From the NCBI GenBank assembly GCA_937981305.1, contig CALJPB010000172.1, positions 1 through 10,798 of the forward strand: 10,798 nt of DNA. The letters run 5' to 3'. This DNA is from an uncultured Selenomonas sp. GTDB lineage: Bacteria; Bacillota; Negativicutes; Selenomonadales; Selenomonadaceae. Position 1 is the stretch's first letter. Every line of letters begins with the position of its first letter. The position numbers and the translations under genes were made by a program. This document shows, piece after piece, positions 1 to 7,319 of the stretch. Under the pieces are notes generated by a model that had not been told where the DNA came from, did no database searches, and worked only from the letters and a program-made list of their open reading frames with translations.

Positions 1-222
1 CAGATCATCTACAATATGCGCCCGAAGGCGGTGCTTGCGATTGCGTGCGAGCGCGACCTGATGAGCGGGATACAGGACGTTTTCCCGCTGCCGGCGGTGG
101 GGGTGCTCAACATCCGCCCGAACGGCCCGTGCTACAATACGAGCGTGGACATGAACGAGGTGCGCCGCCAGTTGGAGGAGATCATTGAACCGCCGTCGAA
201 CGACACGAGAAAGGGGGCATAA
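1..222 (+). CDS. DUF116 family protein, C-terminal part (5' end outside window)
   Basis: This reading frame is already open at base 1 (Gln-Ile-Ile-Tyr-Asn-Met-Arg-Pro) and stops with TAA at 220-222, so the visible 73 residues are the C-terminal end of a longer protein. The stretch RPKAVLAIACERDL, followed by a PLPAVGVLNIRPNGPCYNT-like segment, is what I recall as the conserved end of DUF116 (Pfam PF01976), a family of unknown biochemical function. Two cysteines in conserved settings (ACERDL and NGPCYN) are visible. Its stop overlaps the rsmB start by one base (TAATG), which implies translational coupling. In many Clostridia and relatives DUF116 sits beside fmt and rsmB, so a link to translation or RNA modification is possible, but this is inference from neighbours only. 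An internal ATG at 16 is not the real start. Confidence 0.82.
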   Translation, partial: QIIYNMRPKAVLAIACERDLMSGIQDVFPLPAVGVLNIRPNGPCYNTSVDMNEVRRQLEEIIEPPSNDTRKGA

Positions 223-1568
223 TGCAGAACTACCGTGAGGAAAAGATCGACCATGTGCGTGAACTGGCGATGCGGGTGCTCCAACGGGTACACGTTGAGA
301 ATGCATACGCCAATGTCGCGCTTGCGGAAACACTGCGCGAGCTGCAGCTGCCGGAGCGTGACCGCCGTTTTCTGACGGAACTTGTCTACGGTGTCACGAA
401 GGCGGGCGCATCGCTCGACTATATGATCGGGTGCTACGTCGCCGACATCCGAAAGGCGCAGCCCGCCATTCGCGAGCTGCTGCGTCTGGGCTTCTACCAG
501 ATCTTCTGTATGGATCGCGTACCGCCCTCTGCTGCGTGCAATACGGCGGTGGAACTGGCAAAAAAACATGGACGCAGGGGGGCGGATTCGTTCGTCAACG
601 GCGTTCTCCGCGCAGCACTCAGAGATCCGGAGCGTGCGGCATTTCCCGAAGGACGGGACGCACGCTCCCTTGCGCTCAGAACATGGCATCCGCAGTGGAT
701 GGTGGAACGTTGGATTCGTGTCTACGGATACGAGCGGACGGAGGAGCTCTGCCGCTGCAACAATACGAGTGCGCCGCTCTCCATGCGCGTGAACACGCTG
801 CGTACGAATCGGGATGCTCTGATGGTGCAGCTTGCGGCGGCGGGGGCGCAGGTGCGTGCCTCCGCATGGGTGCCGGACGGCATTGTGCTCGACGCACACG
901 GCGCACTCGATGAACTCGCAGCTCTGCGTGAGGGACTGGCGCAGGTGCAGGACGAGAGTTCGATGCTCGTCGCGCATATACTCGGTGCAGAGCCGGGCAT
1001 GACCGTGATCGATGCCTGTGCTGCTCCCGGCGGCAAGACAACCCATATCGCGCAGCGCATGGAGAATCGCGGACGCGTTCTCGCGTTCGACATCTACGAG
1101 GAGAAGATTCGCCGCATCGAGCGCAACGCGAAGCGTCTCGGTATTTCCGTGATCGACGCTGCGACGCGTGACGCACGCGAGCTCGGTGCAGCATATGCGG
1201 GGCAGGCGGATCGCGTGCTCGTCGATGCGCCGTGCTCGGGGCTTGGGGTTCTCAGACGCAAACCCGATGCACGTTGGAAGAAAAGCGCACGGGATGCAAA
1301 GACACTGCCATCGCTTCAGCACGCCATTCTCGAAAGTGCCGCACAGACGGTAAAGAAGGGCGGGGTACTGGTCTACAGCACCTGTACCATGGAGGAGTGC
1401 GAGAACGCCGCCGTCGTTCGTGCCTTTTTGGAGACGCACGCAGATTTTGCGCTTGAGGAGACGGGGGCGTTTCTTCCAATGCAGAAAACGGCGGACCGCA
1501 TGGTGCAGATCATGCCGGAGACGGACGGCCCTGACGGATTCTTTATCGCACGCATGAGGCGACTATGA
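222..1568 (+). CDS. rsmB: 16S rRNA (cytosine(967)-C5)-methyltransferase RsmB
   Basis: RsmB uses S-adenosylmethionine to methylate C967 of 16S rRNA in the cytoplasm. The 448-residue product has the expected two-part build. An N-terminal NusB-like RNA-binding helical domain (about residues 10-135) is followed by a Rossmann methyltransferase domain. The SAM-binding motif DACAAPGGKT is at 264-273, the motif IV DAPCSG with Cys338 at 335-340, and the motif VI STC with Cys388 at 386-388. Cys388 matches the nucleophile and Cys338 the cysteine that helps release the product. Length is close to E. coli RsmB (429). The ATG at 222 is preceded by AAGGGGG (211-217, 4-nt spacing) and overlaps the upstream stop by 1 bp. 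The gene's own stop overlaps rlmN by 4 bp. The rsmB-rlmN order is typical of Firmicutes. Confidence 0.96.
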   Translation: MQNYREEKIDHVRELAMRVLQRVHVENAYANVALAETLRELQLPERDRRFLTELVYGVTKAGASLDYMIGCYVADIRKAQPAIRELLRLGFYQIFCMDRVPPSAACNTAVELAKKHGRRGADSFVNGVLRAALRDPERAAFPEGRDARSLALRTWHPQWMVERWIRVYGYERTEELCRCNNTSAPLSMRVNTLRTNRDALMVQLAAAGAQVRASAWVPDGIVLDAHGALDELAALREGLAQVQDESSMLVAHILGAEPGMTVIDACAAPGGKTTHIAQRMENRGRVLAFDIYEEKIRRIERNAKRLGISVIDAATRDARELGAAYAGQADRVLVDAPCSGLGVLRRKPDARWKKSARDAKTLPSLQHAILESAAQTVKKGGVLVYSTCTMEECENAAVVRAFLETHADFALEETGAFLPMQKTADRMVQIMPETDGPDGFFIARMRRL

Positions 1569-2605
1569 ATATCTTTGGATGGACAAAGGAACGGCTTGCC
1601 GAAGTCCTTAAAGAGCATGACATTCCCCGTTTCCGCGCAGATCAGATCGTTCGATGGATGTATCAGCACGGTGCGGTTTCTTTTCATGCGATGGATAATT
1701 TGTCTAAGCCTCTGCGCGCGCAGCTCGCGGAACAGTTCTCCATCGAACGCCCGAAGGTCATCTCGCGTCTCCATTCCGCCGACGGTGCGACGATCAAGCT
1801 GCTCTATGAGTTCGCAGACGGGCAGACGGCGGAGACGGTACTGATGCGCCATTCGTACGGCAACAGTGTCTGTGTCTCGACGCAGGCAGGCTGCCGCATG
1901 GGCTGTGCATTTTGCGCGTCAACACTGCATGGGCTGCAGCGCAATCTGACGGCGGGGGAGATCGCGGCGCAGGTGCTCGGGATGGCTGACTTCCTGCGGC
2001 AGGAGGGGGCGCGTGTCGATACGATTGTCGTCATGGGCTCGGGCGAACCGCTTGAGAACTACGATCATGTGATTGCGGCACTGCGTCTCATTCACGAGGA
2101 CTATACCATCGGATTGAGCTATCGCGGTGTGACGCTCTCAACCTCGGGTATTGTGCCCGGCATCGAGCGGTTGGCGGAGGAGGGCATCCCCCTCTCGCTC
2201 TCGATCTCCCTGCACGCGCCGACGGATGCACTGCGCTCTGAGATCATGCCCGTCAACCGTATGTACCCGCTTGCGGATGTACTGCGTGCAGCGTGTATGT
2301 ATGCGGAGCGGACGAAGCGGCGCGTCACCTACGAGTACATTCTGATCCGTGATCTGAATGACGGTGTGCGTGAGGCGGAGCAGCTTGCCAAACTCCTGCG
2401 GGGACAGCTTGCAAGCGTGAACCTCATCCCCATCAATCCCGTTGCGGAGCGCAATCTCTTTCGCCCCGACAAGGCAGTCATCCGTCGTTTTCAAAAAACT
2501 TTGGAAGAGCGGCACATCACAGCGACGCTGCGGCGCGAGATGGGAACGGACATCCAGGCGGCGTGCGGACAGCTGCGCAACCGTCTCATGGAAGCGGGAC
2601 TATAA
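1565..2605 (+). CDS. rlmN: dual-specificity 23S rRNA/tRNA adenine-C2 methyltransferase RlmN
   Basis: RlmN is a radical SAM enzyme that places a C2 methyl on A2503 of 23S rRNA and, in studied bacteria, on A37 of some tRNAs. The 346-residue protein shows the CX3CX2C iron-sulfur motif at Cys110, Cys114 and Cys117, and MGSGEP at 157-162. The two cysteines of the methyl-transfer mechanism are Cys103, seven residues before the cluster as in E. coli Cys118, and Cys334 in GTDIQAACGQL near the C-terminus. All needed residues are present, so it should be active. The GTDI..ACGQL ending and the housekeeping location favour RlmN over the resistance relative Cfr. The start ATG at 1565 overlaps the rsmB stop (ATGA) with a modest GAGG (1556-1559) upstream, suggesting coupled translation. 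It is the last gene before the 72-bp gap that carries a candidate promoter. Confidence 0.97.
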   Translation: MNIFGWTKERLAEVLKEHDIPRFRADQIVRWMYQHGAVSFHAMDNLSKPLRAQLAEQFSIERPKVISRLHSADGATIKLLYEFADGQTAETVLMRHSYGNSVCVSTQAGCRMGCAFCASTLHGLQRNLTAGEIAAQVLGMADFLRQEGARVDTIVVMGSGEPLENYDHVIAALRLIHEDYTIGLSYRGVTLSTSGIVPGIERLAEEGIPLSLSISLHAPTDALRSEIMPVNRMYPLADVLRAACMYAERTKRRVTYEYILIRDLNDGVREAEQLAKLLRGQLASVNLIPINPVAERNLFRPDKAVIRRFQKTLEERHITATLRREMGTDIQAACGQLRNRLMEAGL

Positions 2606-2620
2606 ATATTTGTACTTTTA

Positions 2621-2629
2621 TGGTATGAT
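2621..2629 (+). promoter_or_regulatory. candidate extended -10 promoter upstream of the FHA/cell-wall block
   Basis: The 72-bp gap between rlmN and the first FHA gene is clearly AT-richer than its surroundings. It contains TGGTATGAT, an extended -10 element (TGn plus TATGAT, five of six matches to TATAAT). The hexamer 17 bp upstream (TATAAA, 2601-2606) is a poor -35, as expected for extended -10 promoters. Transcription would start near 2635-2636, giving an untranslated leader of about 42 nt that ends in an AAGGAGAG ribosome site (2661-2668). No hairpin terminator is seen after rlmN, so read-through from the upstream genes is also likely. Assigned by motif only. Confidence 0.5.
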
Positions 2630-2677
2630 ATAGGAATTGTTAAGTCTATTTTCGTTACCAAAGGAGAGTATTGCACG

Positions 2678-3424
2678 ATGATGGATCGCGTGGAATCTTT
2701 TCTGGGAGATCATATCGAAGGTTTTTTCAACCGTAAATTCAGCAGTCATCTCGAGCCGGTTGAGCTCATCAAGGGGCTTGAGAAGGAGGCAAAGAGGCAG
2801 GGCGCGGGCAAGGGGCTCGCGAACTCCTATGTCATCTCACTTGGGACGGAGGATTATCAGCGCCTCTGCTCGCATCGCGTGGCGGATGAGTTGGGGGTGG
2901 CACTCAAGAAATACATCATTCGTGCAAATCTCACGATGGAGGGAAAGCTGTGCATCTGTTTCACCCTCGATGAGAGTCTGCGCGCAGGATCCTATCACCT
3001 CACAGCCAGAATGCAGCAGGAGTGCGTCCCCGTGCAGGGGACGGAAGTCTCTCATGATACGATGGCGCAGACCATTGTGCTTGAGCGGCCTGCATTTACT
3101 GATCCGCGCTGTCTGAACTTGCCGTCCGAACATGAGATTGCGACGCTTACAGTGCTCAGCGGTGCTGATGAGGGCGTTGCAATGCGTCTCGCTGAACGAA
3201 AAATCTACATGGGGCGAATGCCACAGAGCGAGTTTATCCTGACGGATACAAATGTCTCGCGTGTTCACGCGTGGATTGCGTACGAGCAGCATCGTCATGT
3301 TCTCTATGATGCCGACAGTCGAAACGGCACATTTGTGAACGGTACCCGCATCAGGTCGCAGCGTCTGCGCGACGGTGATGAGATCCGTCTCGGTACGACA
3401 GCCCTGCGCTACGGGGTGCTGTGA
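2678..3424 (+). CDS. FhaA-like protein: DUF3662 domain plus C-terminal FHA domain
   Basis: This 248-residue protein has an N-terminal DUF3662/FhaA_N-type domain (about 1-125, opening with a segment like VESFLGDHIEGFFNRKF). A linker of about 25 residues follows, then a forkhead-associated domain (about 152-248). The phosphothreonine-reading FHA residues are all present: Gly179-Arg180, Ser194-Arg195 with His197, and Asn216-Gly217. There is no signal peptide or membrane segment, so it should be cytosolic. Mycobacterial FhaA has the same domain order but a much longer disordered linker (over 500 residues in total). In mycobacteria FhaA binds phosphorylated cell-wall proteins, and a similar adaptor role for the PknB kinase encoded downstream is inferred. 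Start: ATG-ATG at 2678/2681, with AAGGAGAG (2661-2668) at 9 or 12 nt, which favours 2678. Its stop overlaps the next gene. Confidence 0.9.
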   Translation: MMDRVESFLGDHIEGFFNRKFSSHLEPVELIKGLEKEAKRQGAGKGLANSYVISLGTEDYQRLCSHRVADELGVALKKYIIRANLTMEGKLCICFTLDESLRAGSYHLTARMQQECVPVQGTEVSHDTMAQTIVLERPAFTDPRCLNLPSEHEIATLTVLSGADEGVAMRLAERKIYMGRMPQSEFILTDTNVSRVHAWIAYEQHRHVLYDADSRNGTFVNGTRIRSQRLRDGDEIRLGTTALRYGVL

Positions 3425-3867
3425 TGCCGGCATTTGTACTTAAAACCCTGCGCGTGCTGCTCGAATACGGGGCACTGCTCTGGCTCGCCTATGTTGTTGT
3501 TCGGCTCGGACGGATGATGTTTTCCGCGCTGCATACGGATCTCAAGGAGGCGGCGCGTCCGCCGCAGCCGTCTGCTGGAGCGGCCGTACTTGTCGCCATT
3601 GCGGGCGAGGGGATTTCGGGGCAGCGTTTTCCCGTGGGGCACGGGCTTTCCATCGGACGCAGTGCGGACAATGATATTGTACTTATGGATAATTTTGTAT
3701 CCCATCACCATGTATCCATATATCAGAGAGATGGCGCGTATATTGCGGAGGATTTGGGCAGCCGCAATCATACCTATCTGAACGATGGGGTTCTCACGGG
3801 GCGGGCGTATCTGCGCACGGGTGATGTCCTGCGGATCGGTGCCGTCCTTCTGCGGTTTGAGAGGTAA
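3424..3867 (+). CDS. membrane-anchored FHA domain protein (FhaB-like)
   Basis: This is a 147-residue protein with one hydrophobic N-terminal segment (about residues 10-28, LLEYGALLWLAYVVV region), a short Ala/Pro linker, and a single FHA domain (about 54-147) expected on the cytoplasmic side. Size and layout match mycobacterial FhaB/FipA (about 155 residues), encoded at the same place in its cluster. Phosphothreonine-contact residues Arg79, Ser93 and Asn115 are kept. The usual Ser-Arg-x-His is Ser-His-His-His (93-96), and the Gly after Asn115 is His116. ATG 3424 overlaps the preceding TGA by one base. GTG at 3421 is an in-frame alternative that gives one extra residue and a 4-bp overlap. The weak GGGGTG (3413-3418) sits 5 nt from 3424 and only 2 nt from 3421, so 3424 is preferred. 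Likely role: reader of PknB phosphorylation at the membrane (inferred). Confidence 0.88.
   Translation: MPAFVLKTLRVLLEYGALLWLAYVVVRLGRMMFSALHTDLKEAARPPQPSAGAAVLVAIAGEGISGQRFPVGHGLSIGRSADNDIVLMDNFVSHHHVSIYQRDGAYIAEDLGSRNHTYLNDGVLTGRAYLRTGDVLRIGAVLLRFER
3859..3864 (+). promoter_or_regulatory. ribosome binding site that fixes the PP2C start
   Basis: GAGAGG lies 7 nt before ATG 3872, inside the last codons of the upstream FHA gene. It supports 3872 as the start over the in-frame ATG at 3785, which would add 29 residues unlike PP2C enzymes and overlap the FHA gene by 83 bp. Confidence 0.75.
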
Positions 3868-3871
3868 GCAC

Positions 3872-4585
3872 ATGATAGAGGTTTCGAGTGCGTCGGATAT
3901 CGGGCGCGTGCGAACATCGAACGAGGACAGCTACGGCGTATTTCCCCCTGCCGTCTACGTCGTTGCGGATGGGCTCGGTGGTCATGCAGCGGGAGAGGTG
4001 GCGAGCCGTATGGTGGTAGCCGCCGTGCACGATATGGCAAACGAGGGGGGCGTGCTGGATACGGCGAGTCTCCAAAGCGCCATCCTGCGTGCAAATGCAC
4101 AGGTGCTGACCGCCGCCGTGAACAATTCCTCGTATGAGGGGATGGGATCGACGGCGACGGTGCTCCACGTCGATGAGGGCGCAGGGGTCGCGTACTATGC
4201 GCACGTCGGGGACAGTCGTCTCTATCTCCTGCGGCGCGGCGTATTCCGTCAGGTCTCGCGCGACCACTCCTATGTGGAGGAACTCGTCGCGCGCGGGCAG
4301 CTCAGCGAGGAGGAGGCACAGCGTCATCCTCGCAAAAATCTCCTCCTGCGTGCCGTCGGAATCGAGGAGCGCCTCCATGTGGACGGTGACGTCTTTCCTC
4401 TTGAAGCGGGGGATCGTCTCCTCCTCGCGACGGACGGTCTGACGAATATGGTGGATGACAGAGAACTCGCAGCACTCCTTGGCGGCGACTTTACAGGGGT
4501 TGCGGAGCGCATGGTAGAGTGTGCGCTCGTGGGCGGCGGCAGTGACAATATCACGGCAATTGCCATTGCGTACGAAATGCCATGA
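3872..4585 (+). CDS. prpC: PP2C-family Ser/Thr protein phosphatase (PrpC/Stp/PstP type)
   Basis: This metal-dependent phosphatase removes phosphate from Ser/Thr and is the usual partner of PASTA kinases. The 237-residue length fits bacterial soluble PP2C (B. subtilis PrpC is about 254). Motifs in order: SDIGRVRTSNEDS (8-20) with Asp19; VADGLGGH (31-38) with metal-binding Asp33; GSTAT (92-96); HVGDSRLY (111-118); SRDHS (129-133); ATDGLTN (186-192) with Asp188; and SDNITA (225-230) with Asp226. All core metal-binding aspartates are present. There is no membrane segment, whereas mycobacterial PstP carries a membrane helix and extracellular part, so this is a cytosolic, Firmicutes-style enzyme in an actinobacterial-style gene order. 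It lies 4 bp after the FHA gene. Its stop overlaps the SEDS gene by 4 bp (ATGA). In B. subtilis prpC and prkC are adjacent, but here two cell-wall genes lie between phosphatase and kinase. Confidence 0.95.
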   Translation: MIEVSSASDIGRVRTSNEDSYGVFPPAVYVVADGLGGHAAGEVASRMVVAAVHDMANEGGVLDTASLQSAILRANAQVLTAAVNNSSYEGMGSTATVLHVDEGAGVAYYAHVGDSRLYLLRRGVFRQVSRDHSYVEELVARGQLSEEEAQRHPRKNLLLRAVGIEERLHVDGDVFPLEAGDRLLLATDGLTNMVDDRELAALLGGDFTGVAERMVECALVGGGSDNITAIAIAYEMP

Positions 4586-5853
4586 CTAGTGGATTGAAAT
4601 TTGCGCCCGTGGGGATTCTCATATGCGCACTTGGCGTTCTGTTTCTCAAACAGGGGGCGGGACAGCCGGGGTGGTCGTTTGACTGGCATACACAGCTCGC
4701 GTATCTGCCGTGGCTCGTACTCCTCCTCTGTGCGGGGGCGGCAAGCTACGGGATCGCGGTGCGCCGCAAGCTGGACTGCGTTCCGCTTGCACTTGCCTAT
4801 GTGCTTCTCGCTGTCGGACTTCTTGAGATAGCGCGGCTGAAACCCGCGCTTTTCACAGCGCAGCTGCGTTGGGCGTGCGTCGGCATCGTCCTCTGGTGCA
4901 TCGTTGTGCTCTTTTGGAATCGCCTGCGCCGTATGCTCGACTATCCGTATGTGCTCGGACTTCTGACAACGCTTGTCCTGCTGCTCCCGCTCATCTTTGG
5001 CGTGAGCATCGGCGGCAATACGAATTGGCTCGCGTTTGGCGGCTTTTCCGTGCAGCCCTCGGAGTTCGGCAAGATTCTGCTCATCTTCTTCCTCGCGGCG
5101 TATCTCGCCGACCATCATGCCGTGCTGACGCTCCCCGCACGCCGTTTCCTCTTTCTTCATCTGCCGCCCGTGCGCTTTATCGCGCCGCTCGTTGCGCTCT
5201 GGGGATTCGCCGTTCTCATGTTCGTCATTGCGCGTGACCTCGGCTCTGCACTGCTTTTTTTCGGGATGGCGGTGCTCATGACATATATGGGGACAGGGCG
5301 CAAATCCTACGTCTTCCTTGCAGGGCTTTTCATCCTCGCCGCAGCGGGGGTCAGCTATGCTTTCTTTGGACACGTCCGCGTGCGCTTTGATATCTGGCTG
5401 CATCCGTGGGCAGATCCGAACGGGATGTCTTATCAGGTTGTGCAGTCGCTCTTTGCCATTGGCTCCGGCGGGATCTGGGGGACGGGCTTTGCCGAGGGGC
5501 ATCCGCTGCTCATCCCCGAGGTGCACACGGACTTCATCTTTGCGGCGATTGCCGAGGAGTTCGGTCTGATCGGGGGCGTGCTTGTGCTCATCGTTTACGC
5601 GCTAATCTTCTGGCGCGGCAGCCGTATTGCGATGGGGCTGGTGCGCGTGGAGGAGTCGCTGCTCGCGGCAGGCTGTGCAGCAAGTCTCCTTTTGCAGGCG
5701 TTCATCATTACGGCGGGGGTGACGAAACTCCTCCCGCTCACGGGCATTACGTTGCCATTCATCAGCTACGGCGGGAGTTCGATGGCGGCGAGCTTTATCC
5801 TAGTCGGCATCTTGACGGCACTCTCGGGGGAGGTTAAGGCGGCGGATGACTGA
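4582..5853 (+). CDS. rodA: SEDS-family peptidoglycan glycosyltransferase (RodA/FtsW type)
   Basis: SEDS proteins polymerise glycan strands from lipid II in the cytoplasmic membrane and work with a class B PBP. The 423-residue product is strongly hydrophobic with about twelve likely membrane segments. Family signatures: NWLAFGGFSVQPSEF (148-162), the ADPNGMSYQVVQS stretch (277-289) in the large extracytoplasmic loop, GIWGTGFAEG (297-306), PEVHTDFIFAAIAEE (312-326) and PFISYGGSS (392-400). The extra N-terminal membrane segments and phrases such as HVRVRFDIWLHPW resemble actinobacterial RodA more than Bacillus RodA or FtsW, judged from memory. FtsW or SpoVE cannot be excluded, but pairing with a PbpA-like protein argues for RodA-like. 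The ATG at 4582 overlaps the phosphatase stop (ATGA) and has no clear Shine-Dalgarno, so translation is probably coupled. The 3' end overlaps the PBP gene by 8 bp. Confidence 0.93.
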   Translation: MTSGLKFAPVGILICALGVLFLKQGAGQPGWSFDWHTQLAYLPWLVLLLCAGAASYGIAVRRKLDCVPLALAYVLLAVGLLEIARLKPALFTAQLRWACVGIVLWCIVVLFWNRLRRMLDYPYVLGLLTTLVLLLPLIFGVSIGGNTNWLAFGGFSVQPSEFGKILLIFFLAAYLADHHAVLTLPARRFLFLHLPPVRFIAPLVALWGFAVLMFVIARDLGSALLFFGMAVLMTYMGTGRKSYVFLAGLFILAAAGVSYAFFGHVRVRFDIWLHPWADPNGMSYQVVQSLFAIGSGGIWGTGFAEGHPLLIPEVHTDFIFAAIAEEFGLIGGVLVLIVYALIFWRGSRIAMGLVRVEESLLAAGCAASLLLQAFIITAGVTKLLPLTGITLPFISYGGSSMAASFILVGILTALSGEVKAADD

Positions 5854-7249
5854 TCGGAAAATCCGGAAACATATTGCCGTTGCGGCATCCTTTCTGCTCG
5901 TACTCATCGGTGTTCAGATTCTCTACCTTGCGAAGCTGAGTGTGTGGGATGGCGATGAGCTTGCCGCTCACCCGCTCAATACGCGGTCAGCACTCATGGA
6001 AAAGGACATTGTGCGCGGGCGTATTCTCGATTATGAGGGGCGCGTGCTCGCAGAGAGTTCATCCGATGGCGTGCGTTCCTATCCCTATGGCAGGATACTC
6101 GCACCTGTGACGGGCTATCAGACGGAGCGCTATGGTGCGACGGGCGTGGAGCAGGTTGCGGGGGCAGCACTCAGTGGTGTCACAACGGATGTTGCGCACA
6201 TGGGGCCTCTGCGCACCCTTCTGCGTGCAGATGCGGGCTATGATGTCCGCTTGACCGTCGATGCGGAGCTTTCAGAGATTGCTTGGGATGCGCTTGGTAC
6301 ACATCGCGGTGCGGTTGTCGTCATGGATGCCGTGACAGGAGCTCTGCGTGCGATGGTGAGCAAGCCGTCCTTTGACCCTGCCTTGGCGGAGCGTCAGTGG
6401 GATGAACTCACAGCGCGTGCAGACAGTCCGCTGCTGAACCGTGCGGCACAGGGCCTCTATCCGCCCGGGTCGACATTCAAGACGCTCATTGCGGATGCCG
6501 CGCTCGAGGCGGGGGTGACAAATCCCGATGAAGTGTTCAACTGTACGGGGGAACTTGCCATTGGTACGGACTACGTCCTGCATGAAAGTCATGGAGAGGT
6601 GCATGGCAAACTCCACCTTGCAGATGCGCTGCGTGAGTCCTGCAATGTCACCTTTGCGACACTCGCTTTGCGGCTCGGTGCACGAGGGCTGTCATCTGCG
6701 TTTGATCGTTTTGGCATCGGGGCGGAACTCACCGCTCCTGAAATTTCAATGGCAGCGGCGCATGTGCCGGAGCTGAAGAACCTCAGTGATGGAGAACTCG
6801 CACAGCTCGGCATTGGTCAGGGAGCACTCCTTGTGACGCCCTTGCAGATGGCACTTGTTGCGGACGCATTTGCAAATGGTGGACGCATGATGCAGCCGTA
6901 TCTCGTCACGCAGGTTCTGACGACCGAGGGGACACCTTTGTATGAGGTGTCTCCAACTGTCTGGCGGACAGCGACGACACCGCAGCGTTCGGCAATCATT
7001 GACAGCTATATGGCAGATGTTGTTGCGGCGGGCACGGGGACAGCGGCAGAGGTCGCCGGCGTACACGTCACGGGCAAGACCGGGACGGCAGAGAATGCGA
7101 GCGGAACGGATCATGCGTGGTTCATCGGCTCGGCGGAGCGCGGTGGACGAAAAATCGTCATGGCAATTCTTGTGGAAGAGGGCGGCTTTGGCGGACGTAC
7201 TGCGGCAGGGATTGCACAGCAGGTCATACGGAAATACTTTGAGGGGTAA
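5846..7249 (+). CDS. pbpA: class B penicillin-binding protein transpeptidase (PbpA-like)
   Basis: This protein crosslinks peptidoglycan stem peptides outside the cytoplasmic membrane. The 467 residues contain one N-terminal membrane anchor (about 8-29), a short dimerisation/pedestal region with RGRILDYEGRVLAES (58-71) and VTGYQTERYG (88-97), then the transpeptidase domain. The active-site motifs are complete: SxxK at Ser209-Lys212 in PPGSTFK, SxN at Ser265-Asn267 in ESCNVTF, and KTG at Lys411-Gly413 in TGKTGTAEN. It has no transglycosylase and no PASTA domain. The compact N-terminal region and length resemble mycobacterial PbpA (about 490) rather than the larger PBP2/SpoVD types. The start ATG lies inside the last codons of the SEDS gene (8-bp overlap), with GGGGGAGGT (5826-5834) about 11 nt upstream. 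Tight overlap supports a cognate SEDS-PBP pair. A 77-bp gap follows before the kinase gene. Confidence 0.95.
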   Translation: MTDRKIRKHIAVAASFLLVLIGVQILYLAKLSVWDGDELAAHPLNTRSALMEKDIVRGRILDYEGRVLAESSSDGVRSYPYGRILAPVTGYQTERYGATGVEQVAGAALSGVTTDVAHMGPLRTLLRADAGYDVRLTVDAELSEIAWDALGTHRGAVVVMDAVTGALRAMVSKPSFDPALAERQWDELTARADSPLLNRAAQGLYPPGSTFKTLIADAALEAGVTNPDEVFNCTGELAIGTDYVLHESHGEVHGKLHLADALRESCNVTFATLALRLGARGLSSAFDRFGIGAELTAPEISMAAAHVPELKNLSDGELAQLGIGQGALLVTPLQMALVADAFANGGRMMQPYLVTQVLTTEGTPLYEVSPTVWRTATTPQRSAIIDSYMADVVAAGTGTAAEVAGVHVTGKTGTAENASGTDHAWFIGSAERGGRKIVMAILVEEGGFGGRTAAGIAQQVIRKYFEG

Positions 7250-7313
7250 CGGATCATGGCTTGTCCGTACCCTTTCCGGGATAGAGGCTTCGGCAGTGCA
7301 TAGCAGAGGCGTT

Positions 7314-7319
7314 AGGAGG
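7314..7319 (+). promoter_or_regulatory. strong ribosome binding site of pknB
   Basis: A perfect AGGAGG lies 7 nt before ATG 7327, the strongest Shine-Dalgarno in the window. It lies in the only sizeable gap of the 2678-10687 run, so kinase translation does not depend on coupling to the upstream gene. Confidence 0.85.

Noticed and set aside
560..566. A7 run in rsmB in the A-AAA-AAA slippery register
   Set aside because: A -1 shift would only delete the methyltransferase domain. No supporting downstream structure is evident, and RsmB is not known to use frameshifting.
676..1194. 172-codon minus-strand frame inside rsmB
   Set aside because: Arg/Ser/Pro/Cys-rich shadow of the real gene, with no family signature.
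132..1439. 435-codon open frame on the minus strand across rsmB
   Set aside because: It lies wholly antisense to a clear RsmB gene, has a Cys/Arg/His-rich composition with no recognisable motif, and is explained by GC-rich third positions removing stops on the opposite strand.
2610..3684. TTGTACTT occurring at about 2610, 3434 and 3677
   Set aside because: Considered as a repeated regulatory element, but two copies lie inside coding sequence at different contexts and without a shared -10. Chance is the simpler explanation.
3785..3871. Upstream in-frame extension of the PP2C gene from ATG 3785
   Set aside because: It would add 29 residues unlike the family and overlap the FHA gene by 83 bp. 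ATG 3872 has a GAGAGG at 7 nt and begins exactly at the family core.
4324..5526. 400-codon open frame on the minus strand across the phosphatase end and rodA
   Set aside because: The extremely hydrophilic Lys/Glu/His-rich product is the expected mirror image of codons for a membrane protein. No domain or ribosome site supports it.
7212..7240. TTGCAC and TACTTT spaced 17 bp as a possible pknB promoter
   Set aside because: Each hexamer matches the consensus at only three positions and lies within pbpA coding sequence, so it is too weak to call.
7249..7268. Inverted repeat ACGGA/TCCGT after pbpA as a possible terminator
   Set aside because: It has only five pairs plus one wobble, an eight-base loop and no following U tract. 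It is unlikely to terminate transcription.
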